Assembly: GCF_000226565.1 (NCBI RefSeq)
Contig: NC_016041.1
Coordinates: forward strand, 2,790,001 to 2,854,000
Direction of reading: 5' to 3'
DNA length: 64,000 nucleotides
Source of the DNA: Glaciecola nitratireducens FR1064
GTDB taxonomy: Bacteria > Pseudomonadota > Gammaproteobacteria > Enterobacterales > Alteromonadaceae
Shown here: piece by piece, positions 51,378-59,568 of the stretch
Numbering within the stretch: the stretch's first letter is position 1
Layout of the letters: each line of letters opens with the position of its first letter
Made by a program: the position numbers and the translations under genes
Notes under the pieces: generated by a model
The model's input: only the letters and a program-made list of their open reading frames with translations
What the model was told of the DNA's origin: nothing
The model's database searches: none

Positions 51378-54300
51378 ATGCAAAAATTACCGAATATTTT
51401 AGATGAGCGCGCAAAATCTCACTTTGACGATTTTACAGCTAAGTTGCAGAGTGCGATATCAGGCAACGAGCAAGCTGCCGACCTCCACGCTAGCTATCTT
51501 GAGTTAGTCAGCGAACACCAAGCCGATATTCAGCTTGCATTTGGACTGAGCGATTTTATTGCCAGAACCGCTCAACTCTATCCTCTGCAATTTATGCAGA
51601 AACTGCCCGCTATCATCAAGCAAAGAAATCACGATGGCCAACAATACCAAGAATACTATGAGGCTTTGCAGGGACAGCTTGAGCAAAGAGGGATTGAGCA
51701 GAGAGGGATTGAGCAAAGAGGGATTGAGCAGAGAGGAATTGAGTATAAACCTGCCGCAAAAAATGACGAAGCGACCCTGCATGCAGTATTACGACAGTTT
51801 CGACATATAACGATGCTGTCGATTGCGTGGCGCGATATGCTTTACAACGCAGACATTAAACAATCCTTATTAGCGATTTCCCATCTCGCAGACGCGCTAA
51901 TTAACACAGCAAATGCCTGGCTTTACCAAAAAGCCTGCGAACGCTACGGCAAGCCAGCAGCTGTTAGTCAGACTGTAGACAATCCAAACGCCTCTTCCCG
52001 CGTGTCGCAACAGCAACAGGAATTACTTATCATTGGTATGGGTAAATTAGGCGGCCGTGAGCTCAACTTCTCTTCAGATATTGATTTGATATTCGTTTAT
52101 CCCGAATCCGGTGAAACCGACCATCCTCGCAAGCCGATTGATCACCAGACCTTTTTTACTCGCCTAGCGCAAAAACTAATAGCCGCACTGCATCAAACCA
52201 CCCTAGACGGACAAGTTTATCGTGTTGATATGCGCCTTCGTCCACTCGGCGACAGTGGCCCTCTGGTCGTCTCGATGCCGGCATTTGAATCGTATTACCT
52301 CGAGCAAGGCCGCGAATGGGAAAGATTCGCCATGCAGAAAGCGCGCGTTATTAATCCTGATTCAGAAGCGGTGCAAGAACTTCAGAGCATTATTACCCCC
52401 TTTGTATATCGCAAGTACCTTGATTTCACCACTATTGAGTCATTGCGAAATATGAAGCAATTGATCGCGAATGAAGTAGCAAGGCGCAATTTGACGAACA
52501 ATATCAAGCTAGGCAAAGGCGGCATTCGAGAAGTGGAATTTTTTGTTCAATCCCTGCAAATGATCCACGCTGGTAAAGTGACTGAATGTCAAACTAAGTC
52601 GATATTAGCTTCATTCGCGGCCTTAGTTGAACATGAGTTTTTGCCACCCAAAGATGCGGCCGAGCTGCAAGAAAGTTACCTATTTTTGCGTCAAATAGAG
52701 AATTACCTTCAAGCATTCAACGATGAGCAAACTCAGCAATTACCCGATGATGAAGTGGATCAAGCTCGACTTTCGTATTTGTTAGCGAATATGCTGTACG
52801 CCAACACACAAGCGTCCATCAAGTCAGACGGCGCGTCTATCGAAATTGAGCTAGATGCGCCATTAGAAAAAATTGACCCCATACACCAGCACATGAAGCG
52901 CATTAACCACCACTTTATGCTGTTGATTGAAGACAACAACGAAAGTAAAGATGAGAACCAAGCCTTAAATCAAATTTATCGCGATTTGTGGTCATTAGAG
53001 CTAGACGTACACGAGATGCAGAGCTTGTTTTTTACCCTAATAGACGAGTCAGAAGTAGCTGAAAAACTCAGCTCGCAACTAGTCGAGTTTAAACGCAAAT
53101 GCACCAAACACGACATTGGTCAGCGAGGCAACAACACGCTTAACAAACTCGTGCCTCAGTTGCTTTACGAAGTGCTGACTTATGAGGAAAACGCTGAGCA
53201 AACTGACGCGACTCTTGCTAGCCACAATACAGCCGATGCATTAGTCACTGATATCGACAAATCAGGTACTGTTACTAACGACGATGAAATCAAGCATGCT
53301 AGCGAGTTGTTTGAGCGAATCTTCGATATTCTCTTAACCATTGTTGGTCGCACAACTTACCTAGATTTACTGCTCGAAAATCCTGCGGTAAGAAAGCGTT
53401 TAATGAGCCTTTCTGCGAACAGTCACTGGGTAGCTAAACAAATCAAAGCCTTCCCACTGCTGTTAGACGAGCTTCTGCATCCAGCCTATTTACAGACTGA
53501 TCATGCGGGTATATCAACATGGCGCGACGAGTATGAAAATGAGCTTCGCCTTCAGTTGCTCCGAGTCGAGCCTGATGATGTTGAAGCGCAAATGGATGCT
53601 TTGCGCTATTTCAAGTTAACCCAACAGTTGCGCATTGCAGCAGCAGACATTACCGGCACACTGCCTATTAATAATGTCAGCGACAAACTCACCGTACTCG
53701 CAGAAGTATTGCTGGGTCAGGTCATTGATATTGCATGGGTGCAGATTGCAACTCGCTACGGCACGCCTGAAGGCTATTCGATGCAACACAAAGGACTCGG
53801 AGTGCTTGCCTATGGGAAGTTAGGAGGCATTGAATTAGGCTATGGCTCTGATCTCGATATCGTTTTTGTACATGACGTTAACCTATCTGTCATGACCAAT
53901 GGCCCGAAAGTAGTGTCGTGCAGTGAGTTTTTTGTAAAGCTGATACAGCGCGTCACGCATATTTTCACTACAAAAACGTATTTAAACGAACTCTACGAAA
54001 TAGATTTACGATTACGTCCATCAGGTAATTCAGGCCTATTGATAAGCCATATTGATAGTTTCGATAATTATCAAAAAAACGACGCTTGGACTTGGGAACA
54101 TCAAGCATTAGTGAGAGCTCGCTATGTTTATGGTCACGATGCTCTTGAAAATACATTTAAAAAAATTCGCCAAGAGGTGCTTTCGAAAAAAAGAGTCATG
54201 AGTGAATTGCGCAAAGACGTTGCGGACATGCGCGAAAAGATGCGGGTTCACCTCGACAAGTCTGATGAAAACAATGCAGACTTAAAGCAAACGTCGGGTG

Positions 54301-54587
54301 GTATTACAGATTTGGAATTTTTAACGCAATATTGGGTGCTGCTTCACAGTCATCAATTTAATGAATTGACACAGTGGACCGACAATTTGCGGATACTCGA
54401 CTCCCTTGCACATGTTGGCGTTATCAGCGAAGATGAAAACCATGCGCTGCAGCAAGCTTACTTATTTATTCGCAATCAGCTGCATAAACTCAGCTTAGGC
54501 GCTTTTGGTCGACATAAACCAGTCCCAGATTTAGACAAGCACATGGCCATTATTCAACACACTTTTGTAAAGGTATTTGAGGGCTAG
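51378..54587 (+). CDS. glnE: Glutamine synthetase adenylyltransferase/deadenylylase
   Basis: A 1069-residue enzyme with both active halves. The N-terminal adenylyl-removing domain has 'GMGKLGGRELNFSSDIDLIF' near 217-236; the C-terminal adenylyltransferase has 'AYGKLGGIELGYGSDLDIVF' near 812-831. Both keep the GSD/SSD-x-D metal residues. It modifies glutamine synthetase in response to PII. It is about 120 residues longer than the E. coli protein, through insertions at ~100-118 (EQRGI repeats), ~198-210, and an acidic stretch near 600-630. Start at ATG 51378. The stop overlaps the convergent TcpQ-like gene by 4 bp. Confidence 0.96.
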   Translation: MQKLPNILDERAKSHFDDFTAKLQSAISGNEQAADLHASYLELVSEHQADIQLAFGLSDFIARTAQLYPLQFMQKLPAIIKQRNHDGQQYQEYYEALQGQLEQRGIEQRGIEQRGIEQRGIEYKPAAKNDEATLHAVLRQFRHITMLSIAWRDMLYNADIKQSLLAISHLADALINTANAWLYQKACERYGKPAAVSQTVDNPNASSRVSQQQQELLIIGMGKLGGRELNFSSDIDLIFVYPESGETDHPRKPIDHQTFFTRLAQKLIAALHQTTLDGQVYRVDMRLRPLGDSGPLVVSMPAFESYYLEQGREWERFAMQKARVINPDSEAVQELQSIITPFVYRKYLDFTTIESLRNMKQLIANEVARRNLTNNIKLGKGGIREVEFFVQSLQMIHAGKVTECQTKSILASFAALVEHEFLPPKDAAELQESYLFLRQIENYLQAFNDEQTQQLPDDEVDQARLSYLLANMLYANTQASIKSDGASIEIELDAPLEKIDPIHQHMKRINHHFMLLIEDNNESKDENQALNQIYRDLWSLELDVHEMQSLFFTLIDESEVAEKLSSQLVEFKRKCTKHDIGQRGNNTLNKLVPQLLYEVLTYEENAEQTDATLASHNTADALVTDIDKSGTVTNDDEIKHASELFERIFDILLTIVGRTTYLDLLLENPAVRKRLMSLSANSHWVAKQIKAFPLLLDELLHPAYLQTDHAGISTWRDEYENELRLQLLRVEPDDVEAQMDALRYFKLTQQLRIAAADITGTLPINNVSDKLTVLAEVLLGQVIDIAWVQIATRYGTPEGYSMQHKGLGVLAYGKLGGIELGYGSDLDIVFVHDVNLSVMTNGPKVVSCSEFFVKLIQRVTHIFTTKTYLNELYEIDLRLRPSGNSGLLISHIDSFDNYQKNDAWTWEHQALVRARYVYGHDALENTFKKIRQEVLSKKRVMSELRKDVADMREKMRVHLDKSDENNADLKQTSGGITDLEFLTQYWVLLHSHQFNELTQWTDNLRILDSLAHVGVISEDENHALQQAYLFIRNQLHKLSLGAFGRHKPVPDLDKHMAIIQHTFVKVFEG
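51681..51740 (+). repeat. Four 15 bp tandem repeats in glnE
   Basis: Units at 51681, 51696, 51711 and 51726 (GAGCAAAGAGGGATT alternating with GAGCAGAGAGGGATT, last with one change) encode EQRGI four times. The alternation gives a 30 bp higher-order period, so the latest duplication probably copied two units together. Confidence 0.9.
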
Positions 54588-55198
54588 TCGAAACCTGCCT
54601 TTTTGCAGTTGTCTGTAACGTAAGTTCCTGCGTTTTCGGCGATAACGATAGCGCGTTTTTTGTTGCAAAAATACACGTTAACTTGTGGTATGAAGTTAGC
54701 GTCAATAGCGCCTGCAATTTCATCGAGCGTTGCCACTAAACTATTTTCGGACAAGAAACGCTGGCGAATAATGAAATCTTGATTAAGATCCCAAATTAGC
54801 TGCATTCCTTCTTGTTCTGCATATTTCATTGCTTCAGTTCTAATTGTCGTGCCTTGTGCAAAACTTCGATATTTGTATTGGCCTTGCCAATTCTCTTCAG
54901 GCGGTGAATTAACGGTTGAGATGGCTATCAGCTGCTCAGTTTGACTCGCTTCTGGCGCCTCTAGCGCAATCACATAGTCGCCGTACTGTTCTTGTATCGG
55001 GTCCTTTGAAGACAGGCGAAACTCTTCATAAAAGCGGGCAAGGTTATCAGAAATATTTTCTTTTGAATCAGCACCACCCGCACCCGACTCACCGGTGTCT
55101 TCAGGTACATACATCAAAACGATTAAGGCGCCCGCCAAAACGATAAACGCCAGCACTAAATGTTTTATCCAAAACGCGGATACTTTCTTATCTGCCAT
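54584..55198 (-). CDS. Membrane-anchored protein with TcpQ/PilL-like C-terminal domain
   Basis: A 204-residue protein. A single N-terminal helix (residues 11-30, 'IKHLVLAFIVLAGALIVLMY') anchors it; the rest should be periplasmic. Residues ~118-200 ('TIRTEAMKYAEQEGMQLIWD', 'FLSENSLVATLDEIAGAI', 'NVYFCNKKRAIVIAENAGTY') resemble the TcpQ C-terminal/PilL-N domain, found in pilus and secretion partner proteins. No pilus gene is near. It overlaps glnE's 3' end by 4 bp, convergent. Two Cys near the C-terminus (in FCNKK and DNCKK) could form a disulfide. Function not known. Confidence 0.6.
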   Translation of the reverse strand: MADKKVSAFWIKHLVLAFIVLAGALIVLMYVPEDTGESGAGGADSKENISDNLARFYEEFRLSSKDPIQEQYGDYVIALEAPEASQTEQLIAISTVNSPPEENWQGQYKYRSFAQGTTIRTEAMKYAEQEGMQLIWDLNQDFIIRQRFLSENSLVATLDEIAGAIDANFIPQVNVYFCNKKRAIVIAENAGTYVTDNCKKAGFD

Positions 55199-55272
55199 TT
55201 TTACCTCTGTAACAAAGCCAGTGTCGACAAAACTGGCTTCACTTTCAATTCAGGCGCATCCCTAAGTTGAAA

Positions 55273-56358
55273 CTACTTGTACAAAGACTCAGGTGCATTT
55301 TCAGGCCTGGTTTTAAAACGCTTGTGCATCCACAAGTAGCTGTCTGGCTGCTGATTGACTATCGCTAACACATCTTCGTTAAGTTTAGTCAACGCAAGCT
55401 CTTGGTTCTTATCGGCCAAATACTCGATTGGTGTACCTATTTTTACTTTGTAACCCTTTTTGCTGTATTGCGACACAACCATTAGCGGTATGCAGTTAGC
55501 TCGATTCGCAAACATAAGCGTTGCTGTGGTCGTTGCCGTTTGCTCAACACCACCAAAGGGAACAAATATACTGGTATTTTTGCCATAGTCTTGATCAGGG
55601 AAATACAAACAAAATTCATTTTCGTTCATGGCTTGAATAAGCGCTTTAGCATTGCGTTTATCAATCATGTATTTATTTGAACGATTACGACCGTGATACT
55701 GCATATAATCGATTAGGGGGTTGTTATGCTTGCGATAAAAAGCAATGCAAGGGTAAGCATAACCAATAATGCGACAGCCAATTTCCAAATTAACGTTATG
55801 CAAGGTTAAGCCAAATACGCCCTTCCCCGACTCGAGCACCTTGAGCGCATTTTCCAGACCTTCAACTTCGGCATGACGACGAACCCGCCACTCGGGCCAC
55901 CACCAACCCATGCCAGTTTCGAATAAGCCCATTGATGTACGAAAAATATTATCCTTTAATACCTTTTCACGTTTTTGTACAGACCATTGGGGATAGCAAA
56001 GCTCGAGATTGCGTCTGGCAATTTGAATGCGTTTGGGAACGAAAACAGTAATGAGTTTGGCGATGACTCTCGCTAACAATTTAATGATGGACAAGGGTAG
56101 CCAAGTAACAATGTAAAGCAAAGCAGCGCCGAACCATACACCCCAATACTTCGGATGAAAGAACGCAGCAGTGAAGCGAGGTGCCATGACTGTTTTGACG
56201 GGTTTATAGGGCTTTGCTGATTTAGGCGATTTTTGTGACGCAGCTGCGGCATCTTGCTCATTTGCCGTCGTGTGTTCTGACACAACTACGCTCTGTTCAG
56301 CGTTTACTGCTCCCTTTGCGTAGTTGTTATTCTTGTTATTCGTTTCAGGCGTATCCAC
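55273..56358 (-). CDS. Lipid A biosynthesis acyltransferase (LpxL/LpxM family)
   Basis: A 361-residue frame whose residues ~58-361 match late lipid A acyltransferases. 'FFHPKYWGVWFGAALLYIVT' near 65, the HX4E catalytic pair in 'GVFGLTLHNVNLEIGCRI' near 187, 'QYHGRNRSNKYMIDKRN' and 'FCLYFPDQDYGKNTSIFVPFGG' (the DxDxG region). It moves an acyl chain from ACP to the lipid A precursor at the inner membrane. The first ~57 residues are polar and low in complexity; the real start may be the Met at 56187. Whether lauroyl or myristoyl is used cannot be told. Confidence 0.9.
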   Translation of the reverse strand: MDTPETNNKNNNYAKGAVNAEQSVVVSEHTTANEQDAAAASQKSPKSAKPYKPVKTVMAPRFTAAFFHPKYWGVWFGAALLYIVTWLPLSIIKLLARVIAKLITVFVPKRIQIARRNLELCYPQWSVQKREKVLKDNIFRTSMGLFETGMGWWWPEWRVRRHAEVEGLENALKVLESGKGVFGLTLHNVNLEIGCRIIGYAYPCIAFYRKHNNPLIDYMQYHGRNRSNKYMIDKRNAKALIQAMNENEFCLYFPDQDYGKNTSIFVPFGGVEQTATTTATLMFANRANCIPLMVVSQYSKKGYKVKIGTPIEYLADKNQELALTKLNEDVLAIVNQQPDSYLWMHKRFKTRPENAPESLYK

Positions 56359-56426
56359 AATAGACTCATTGACGTATTTTTCGTTATTCTACAACGTCAC
56401 AGCGAGCATATAAAGCAAGACTGAGC

Positions 56427-56690
56427 CTATTCATATTCTTTATCTATGCTCTCTAGTTTTTTTTCAAACGATTCATAGTTGCCAGGGCTGTCGTAGTCAA
56501 AGTGGTATTGGTTATGAAAACCGTAGCTAAGTTTAACCAAAGCATCTTCCAAATAAAGCGTGTAACCATCGAAATCAGTAAACGCTTTTATGCCGTTTAA
56601 GTGATATGAACCGTCATCGTGGTGCTCTCCATGTTGACGAATTTTCTCGAAGACTCGAAGTATCATTTTACTGTCTAAACTATTTTTCAT
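56427..56690 (-). CDS. DUF3081-like small protein
   Basis: An 87-residue protein: 'SKMILRVFEKIRQHGEHHDD', 'FTDFDGYTLYLEDALVKL', 'FHNQYHFDYDSP', ending in a charged helix. This pattern recalls DUF3081, a small family of marine gammaproteobacteria with no known function. No signal or membrane segment. It lies leftward between the LpxL-like gene and the fadE control region and is probably singly transcribed. About 330 bp upstream (56691-57021) hold no gene, only the fadE promoter candidate. Confidence 0.7.
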   Translation of the reverse strand: MKNSLDSKMILRVFEKIRQHGEHHDDGSYHLNGIKAFTDFDGYTLYLEDALVKLSYGFHNQYHFDYDSPGNYESFEKKLESIDKEYE

Positions 56691-56955
56691 TTTTTTCCCT
56701 TTGCGCTTTTTTGAACTACATCGCAGTATTCAATTGATATTGTATAAACCAAGTCAAGTATGTACTCATAATAGTTTATTACGACGTTCTTGCATGCACA
56801 TTGATACAGCCAATGCCAAGTTACAAGATCAGAATTATCACAGCAGCCATTATCATGACTAAAAGTTTGCGTCCCCTTTTTATCAGTAAATACGCTATAT
56901 ACACTGCTGTCATTGATTACTTAGATTTAATTGCGCACTTTTTAATCAAATATTT

Positions 56956-57009
56956 TTGATCTTTACTTATTTTCATGTAGTATAGATTATTCAACTGGTC
57001 AGATGAGCG
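56956..57009 (+). promoter_or_regulatory. Candidate fadE promoter with a FadR-like operator
   Basis: TTGATC (56956-56961) with TAGTAT (56978-56983) or TATAGA (56981-56986) may be the -35 and -10 boxes. Just downstream, AACTGGTCAGATGAGCG (56993-57009) is close to the left half of the FadR operator known from enterobacteria (ACTGGTCnGAC). A repressor there would block early transcription of fadE. PsrA-type sites, more usual in Alteromonadales, were not seen. Confidence 0.4.
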
Positions 57010-57021
57010 GATAAGTTAATT

Positions 57022-59295
57022 ATGAGTATTAGAACAAACCTTAAAAAAGTGTTACCACCAATTTCAGTCACAGAGCAAGAAGCATTAGATGCTGGCGACG
57101 TGTGGATTGAATCGTCTATTTATCAAGGCAAACCTGACATGCATGCCCTGCGCAGCCTTCCTCAAGCAGTATTGCGCGCAGACGAGCAAGCTTTCTTAAA
57201 CGGTCCGGTTGTTGAGCTGTTAACCATGATCGACGAATTCGAACTCGGTAACAGCAAACACATTCCACAAGAAATTATCGATTTCCTTGGTAAGAACAAA
57301 TTTTTCTCAATGATCATTCCAAAGAAATTTGGTGGTCTTGAATTCAGCCCTTTCGCAAACTCGACAATTGTTGCCACTATTGCAGCAACGAGTGGCGCAA
57401 TAGCCGTTACGGTAATGGTACCGAACTCTTTAGGCCCAGGCGAGCTGCTAATGCATTATGGTACTGAAGCCCAGCAAAATTACTGGTTACCTAAATTATC
57501 AGTTGGCGAAGACATTCCATGTTTTGCCTTAACAAGCCCAGAAGCAGGCTCTGATGCTGGTTCAATTCCAGATGCAGCGATTGTGACTAAAGGCATGTGG
57601 GAAGGCAAAGAAGTTGTCGGCCTTAGCGTTACTTGGGACAAGCGCTACATTACGCTTGCACCAATCGCGACAGTGCTTGGTTTAGCATTCAAGGTATTCG
57701 ATCCTGAGCACTTGCTAAGCGATAAAGTTGAGCGCGGCATTACATGTGCACTTTTACCAAAATCTCACCCAGGTGTTGAACTAGGTAATCGCCACGACCC
57801 AATGGGCGTGAAATTCTATAATGGTACAACTCGCGGCAAAGATGTATTCATTCCAATGGACTTTATCATTGGCGGCGAAAAGAACATCGGTCGCGGTTGG
57901 CAAATGCTAGTGAGCTGCTTAGGTGCAGGTCGCGGTATTTCATTACCAGCAATGGGCGTTGCATCTGCGCAGTCTGCATTTAAATCAACTGCTGAGTACT
58001 CTTTTGTACGTGAGCAATTTGGTGTGCCAATCGGCCGTTTTGAAGGTATTCAAGATAAGCTAGCCGATATTGCGGGTAAAACATTCTTACTTGAGTCAAT
58101 GCGTGTATTAACTACCGAAGGTTTGGGCGAAGGTCTATCTCCGGCAGTAGTAACAGCAATAGCTAAATATCACATGACTGAGCTAGGTCGTGACGTACTG
58201 AATTCAGCCATGGATGTACAAGCCGGTAAAGCCATTCAGCGTGGGCCTCAAAATACATTGGCAAACGGTTATGCTGCGCTACCAATCGCGATTACGGTTG
58301 AAGGTGCAAACATATTAACGCGTAGCTTGATGATTTTTGGTCAGGGCACAATGCGTTGTCACCCACATTTGAAAGAAATGGTTGACCTGATCCACAGTGA
58401 TGACAGCAAAGCTGATGCAGAATTTAACAAGGTACTTGGTAAGACAATCAAGTTCAGCGTTAATAATGCGTTTAGAAGCATGGCAAATAGTTACTTACCG
58501 TTTTTACGTTCAACAGAGTCGAACTTCCCAATCGTTCGTCCTTACGAAAAACGTGTAAATGCACTTGCTGCTAAACTTGCACCGCTTGCCGATTTATCAT
58601 TGTTAGTACTAGGCGGCGAACTGAAGAAAGCGGAATTACTGTCTGCTCGTTTAGGCGACGTAATGAGCTACTTGTACGGTGCAATGGCATCAATTCGTTT
58701 CTTTGAACAGCGCGTTAAAGACCGTGCACAAGCTGAAGCCTACTTCCGTTACGCAATGGAGTGGTCACTTCAACAAGCAGAAAAAGCGATTGTTGATTTC
58801 ATCAATAACTTCCCGAATACACCAACGCGTGGTTTGATGAGATTATTGACCAATACTTATACGTCTTCAGTCAGCCATATTTCTGATGACTTGGTACGTG
58901 AACTGTCAGCAGCATCAATGCAAGACAGCAGTATCAAAGAACAGTTAACGCACCTTGTTAAGGTAATGCCAGGCGACGGAAACGATATCAACGAACAAGC
59001 ATTTAAAGCGAAGCACGCTGCAATGCCGTTGTTGTCGAAAGTACAAAAAGCCCTACGCAAGTCACCTGTTGTGCCATTCATTTCGTTTGAACACGCGGTG
59101 AATACAATGCACACAGCGGGTACCTTAACTGACGCAGAACGCACAACATTGTTAGAATACAACGATAAACGTAAGCTTTCTGTACGTGTTGATGAGTTTA
59201 CTTTTGACATGGAATTATTAAGTGCGGAAGAGACTGACGGTCCAAGTGCAAGCAACACCGCGGTCAAAGGCGATAGCAACACCGAAGCAGCGTAA
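57022..59295 (+). CDS. fadE: Acyl-CoA dehydrogenase FadE (DUF1974-type C-terminus)
   Basis: A 757-residue flavoenzyme of the large FadE class. Residues ~50-480 are the acyl-CoA dehydrogenase core: 'FFSMIIPKKFGGLEFSPFAN' near 93, 'CFALTSPEAGSDAGSIPDAA' near 173 (FAD/acyl-CoA signature) and 'YSFVREQFGVPIGRFEGIQD' near 328. Residues ~480-740 form the FadE-specific helical C-terminal region. It starts fatty-acid beta-oxidation by making the 2,3-double bond in acyl-CoA. Codon use is visibly more biased than in the island, suggesting high expression. A hairpin terminator follows. Slightly shorter than E. coli FadE. Confidence 0.95.
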   Translation: MSIRTNLKKVLPPISVTEQEALDAGDVWIESSIYQGKPDMHALRSLPQAVLRADEQAFLNGPVVELLTMIDEFELGNSKHIPQEIIDFLGKNKFFSMIIPKKFGGLEFSPFANSTIVATIAATSGAIAVTVMVPNSLGPGELLMHYGTEAQQNYWLPKLSVGEDIPCFALTSPEAGSDAGSIPDAAIVTKGMWEGKEVVGLSVTWDKRYITLAPIATVLGLAFKVFDPEHLLSDKVERGITCALLPKSHPGVELGNRHDPMGVKFYNGTTRGKDVFIPMDFIIGGEKNIGRGWQMLVSCLGAGRGISLPAMGVASAQSAFKSTAEYSFVREQFGVPIGRFEGIQDKLADIAGKTFLLESMRVLTTEGLGEGLSPAVVTAIAKYHMTELGRDVLNSAMDVQAGKAIQRGPQNTLANGYAALPIAITVEGANILTRSLMIFGQGTMRCHPHLKEMVDLIHSDDSKADAEFNKVLGKTIKFSVNNAFRSMANSYLPFLRSTESNFPIVRPYEKRVNALAAKLAPLADLSLLVLGGELKKAELLSARLGDVMSYLYGAMASIRFFEQRVKDRAQAEAYFRYAMEWSLQQAEKAIVDFINNFPNTPTRGLMRLLTNTYTSSVSHISDDLVRELSAASMQDSSIKEQLTHLVKVMPGDGNDINEQAFKAKHAAMPLLSKVQKALRKSPVVPFISFEHAVNTMHTAGTLTDAERTTLLEYNDKRKLSVRVDEFTFDMELLSAEETDGPSASNTAVKGDSNTEAA

Positions 59296-59328
59296 ACTCT
59301 GGTGTAAATGTTTTAAAATGCAGATTAG

Positions 59329-59356
59329 AAGGCGTCCCATAGAGGACGTCTTTTTT
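59329..59356 (+). terminator. Rho-independent terminator after fadE
   Basis: GGCGTCC and GGACGTC form a GC-rich stem with a short CATAGA loop, followed by TTTTTT. It lies ~33 bases past the fadE stop. Confidence 0.85.
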
Positions 59357-59568
59357 ATTTAATGCGAATATTAGATTGACTCACCCTTCACATGTTTGCA
59401 TTATCAACGTGTAAAGCAGTAGCAAATGGAATCATTGCCTAGTAATTTATTATAGAGTCGAGTATTGCCAAGAAGTAGAGTGTCGCATTAATCAAGTTAT
59501 CAACCGAATATTGCGACATTATGTTGAGGCAATTTTATAGTTAAAAGACACGACCAACAGGCAGATTA

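Noticed and set aside
51681-51740. Short regular repeats as a possible CRISPR-like array
   Set aside because: The units are contiguous with no spacers and lie in frame inside glnE.
58857-59282. 141-codon minus-strand frame
   Set aside because: It is antisense to fadE, without a start signal or recognisable motif.
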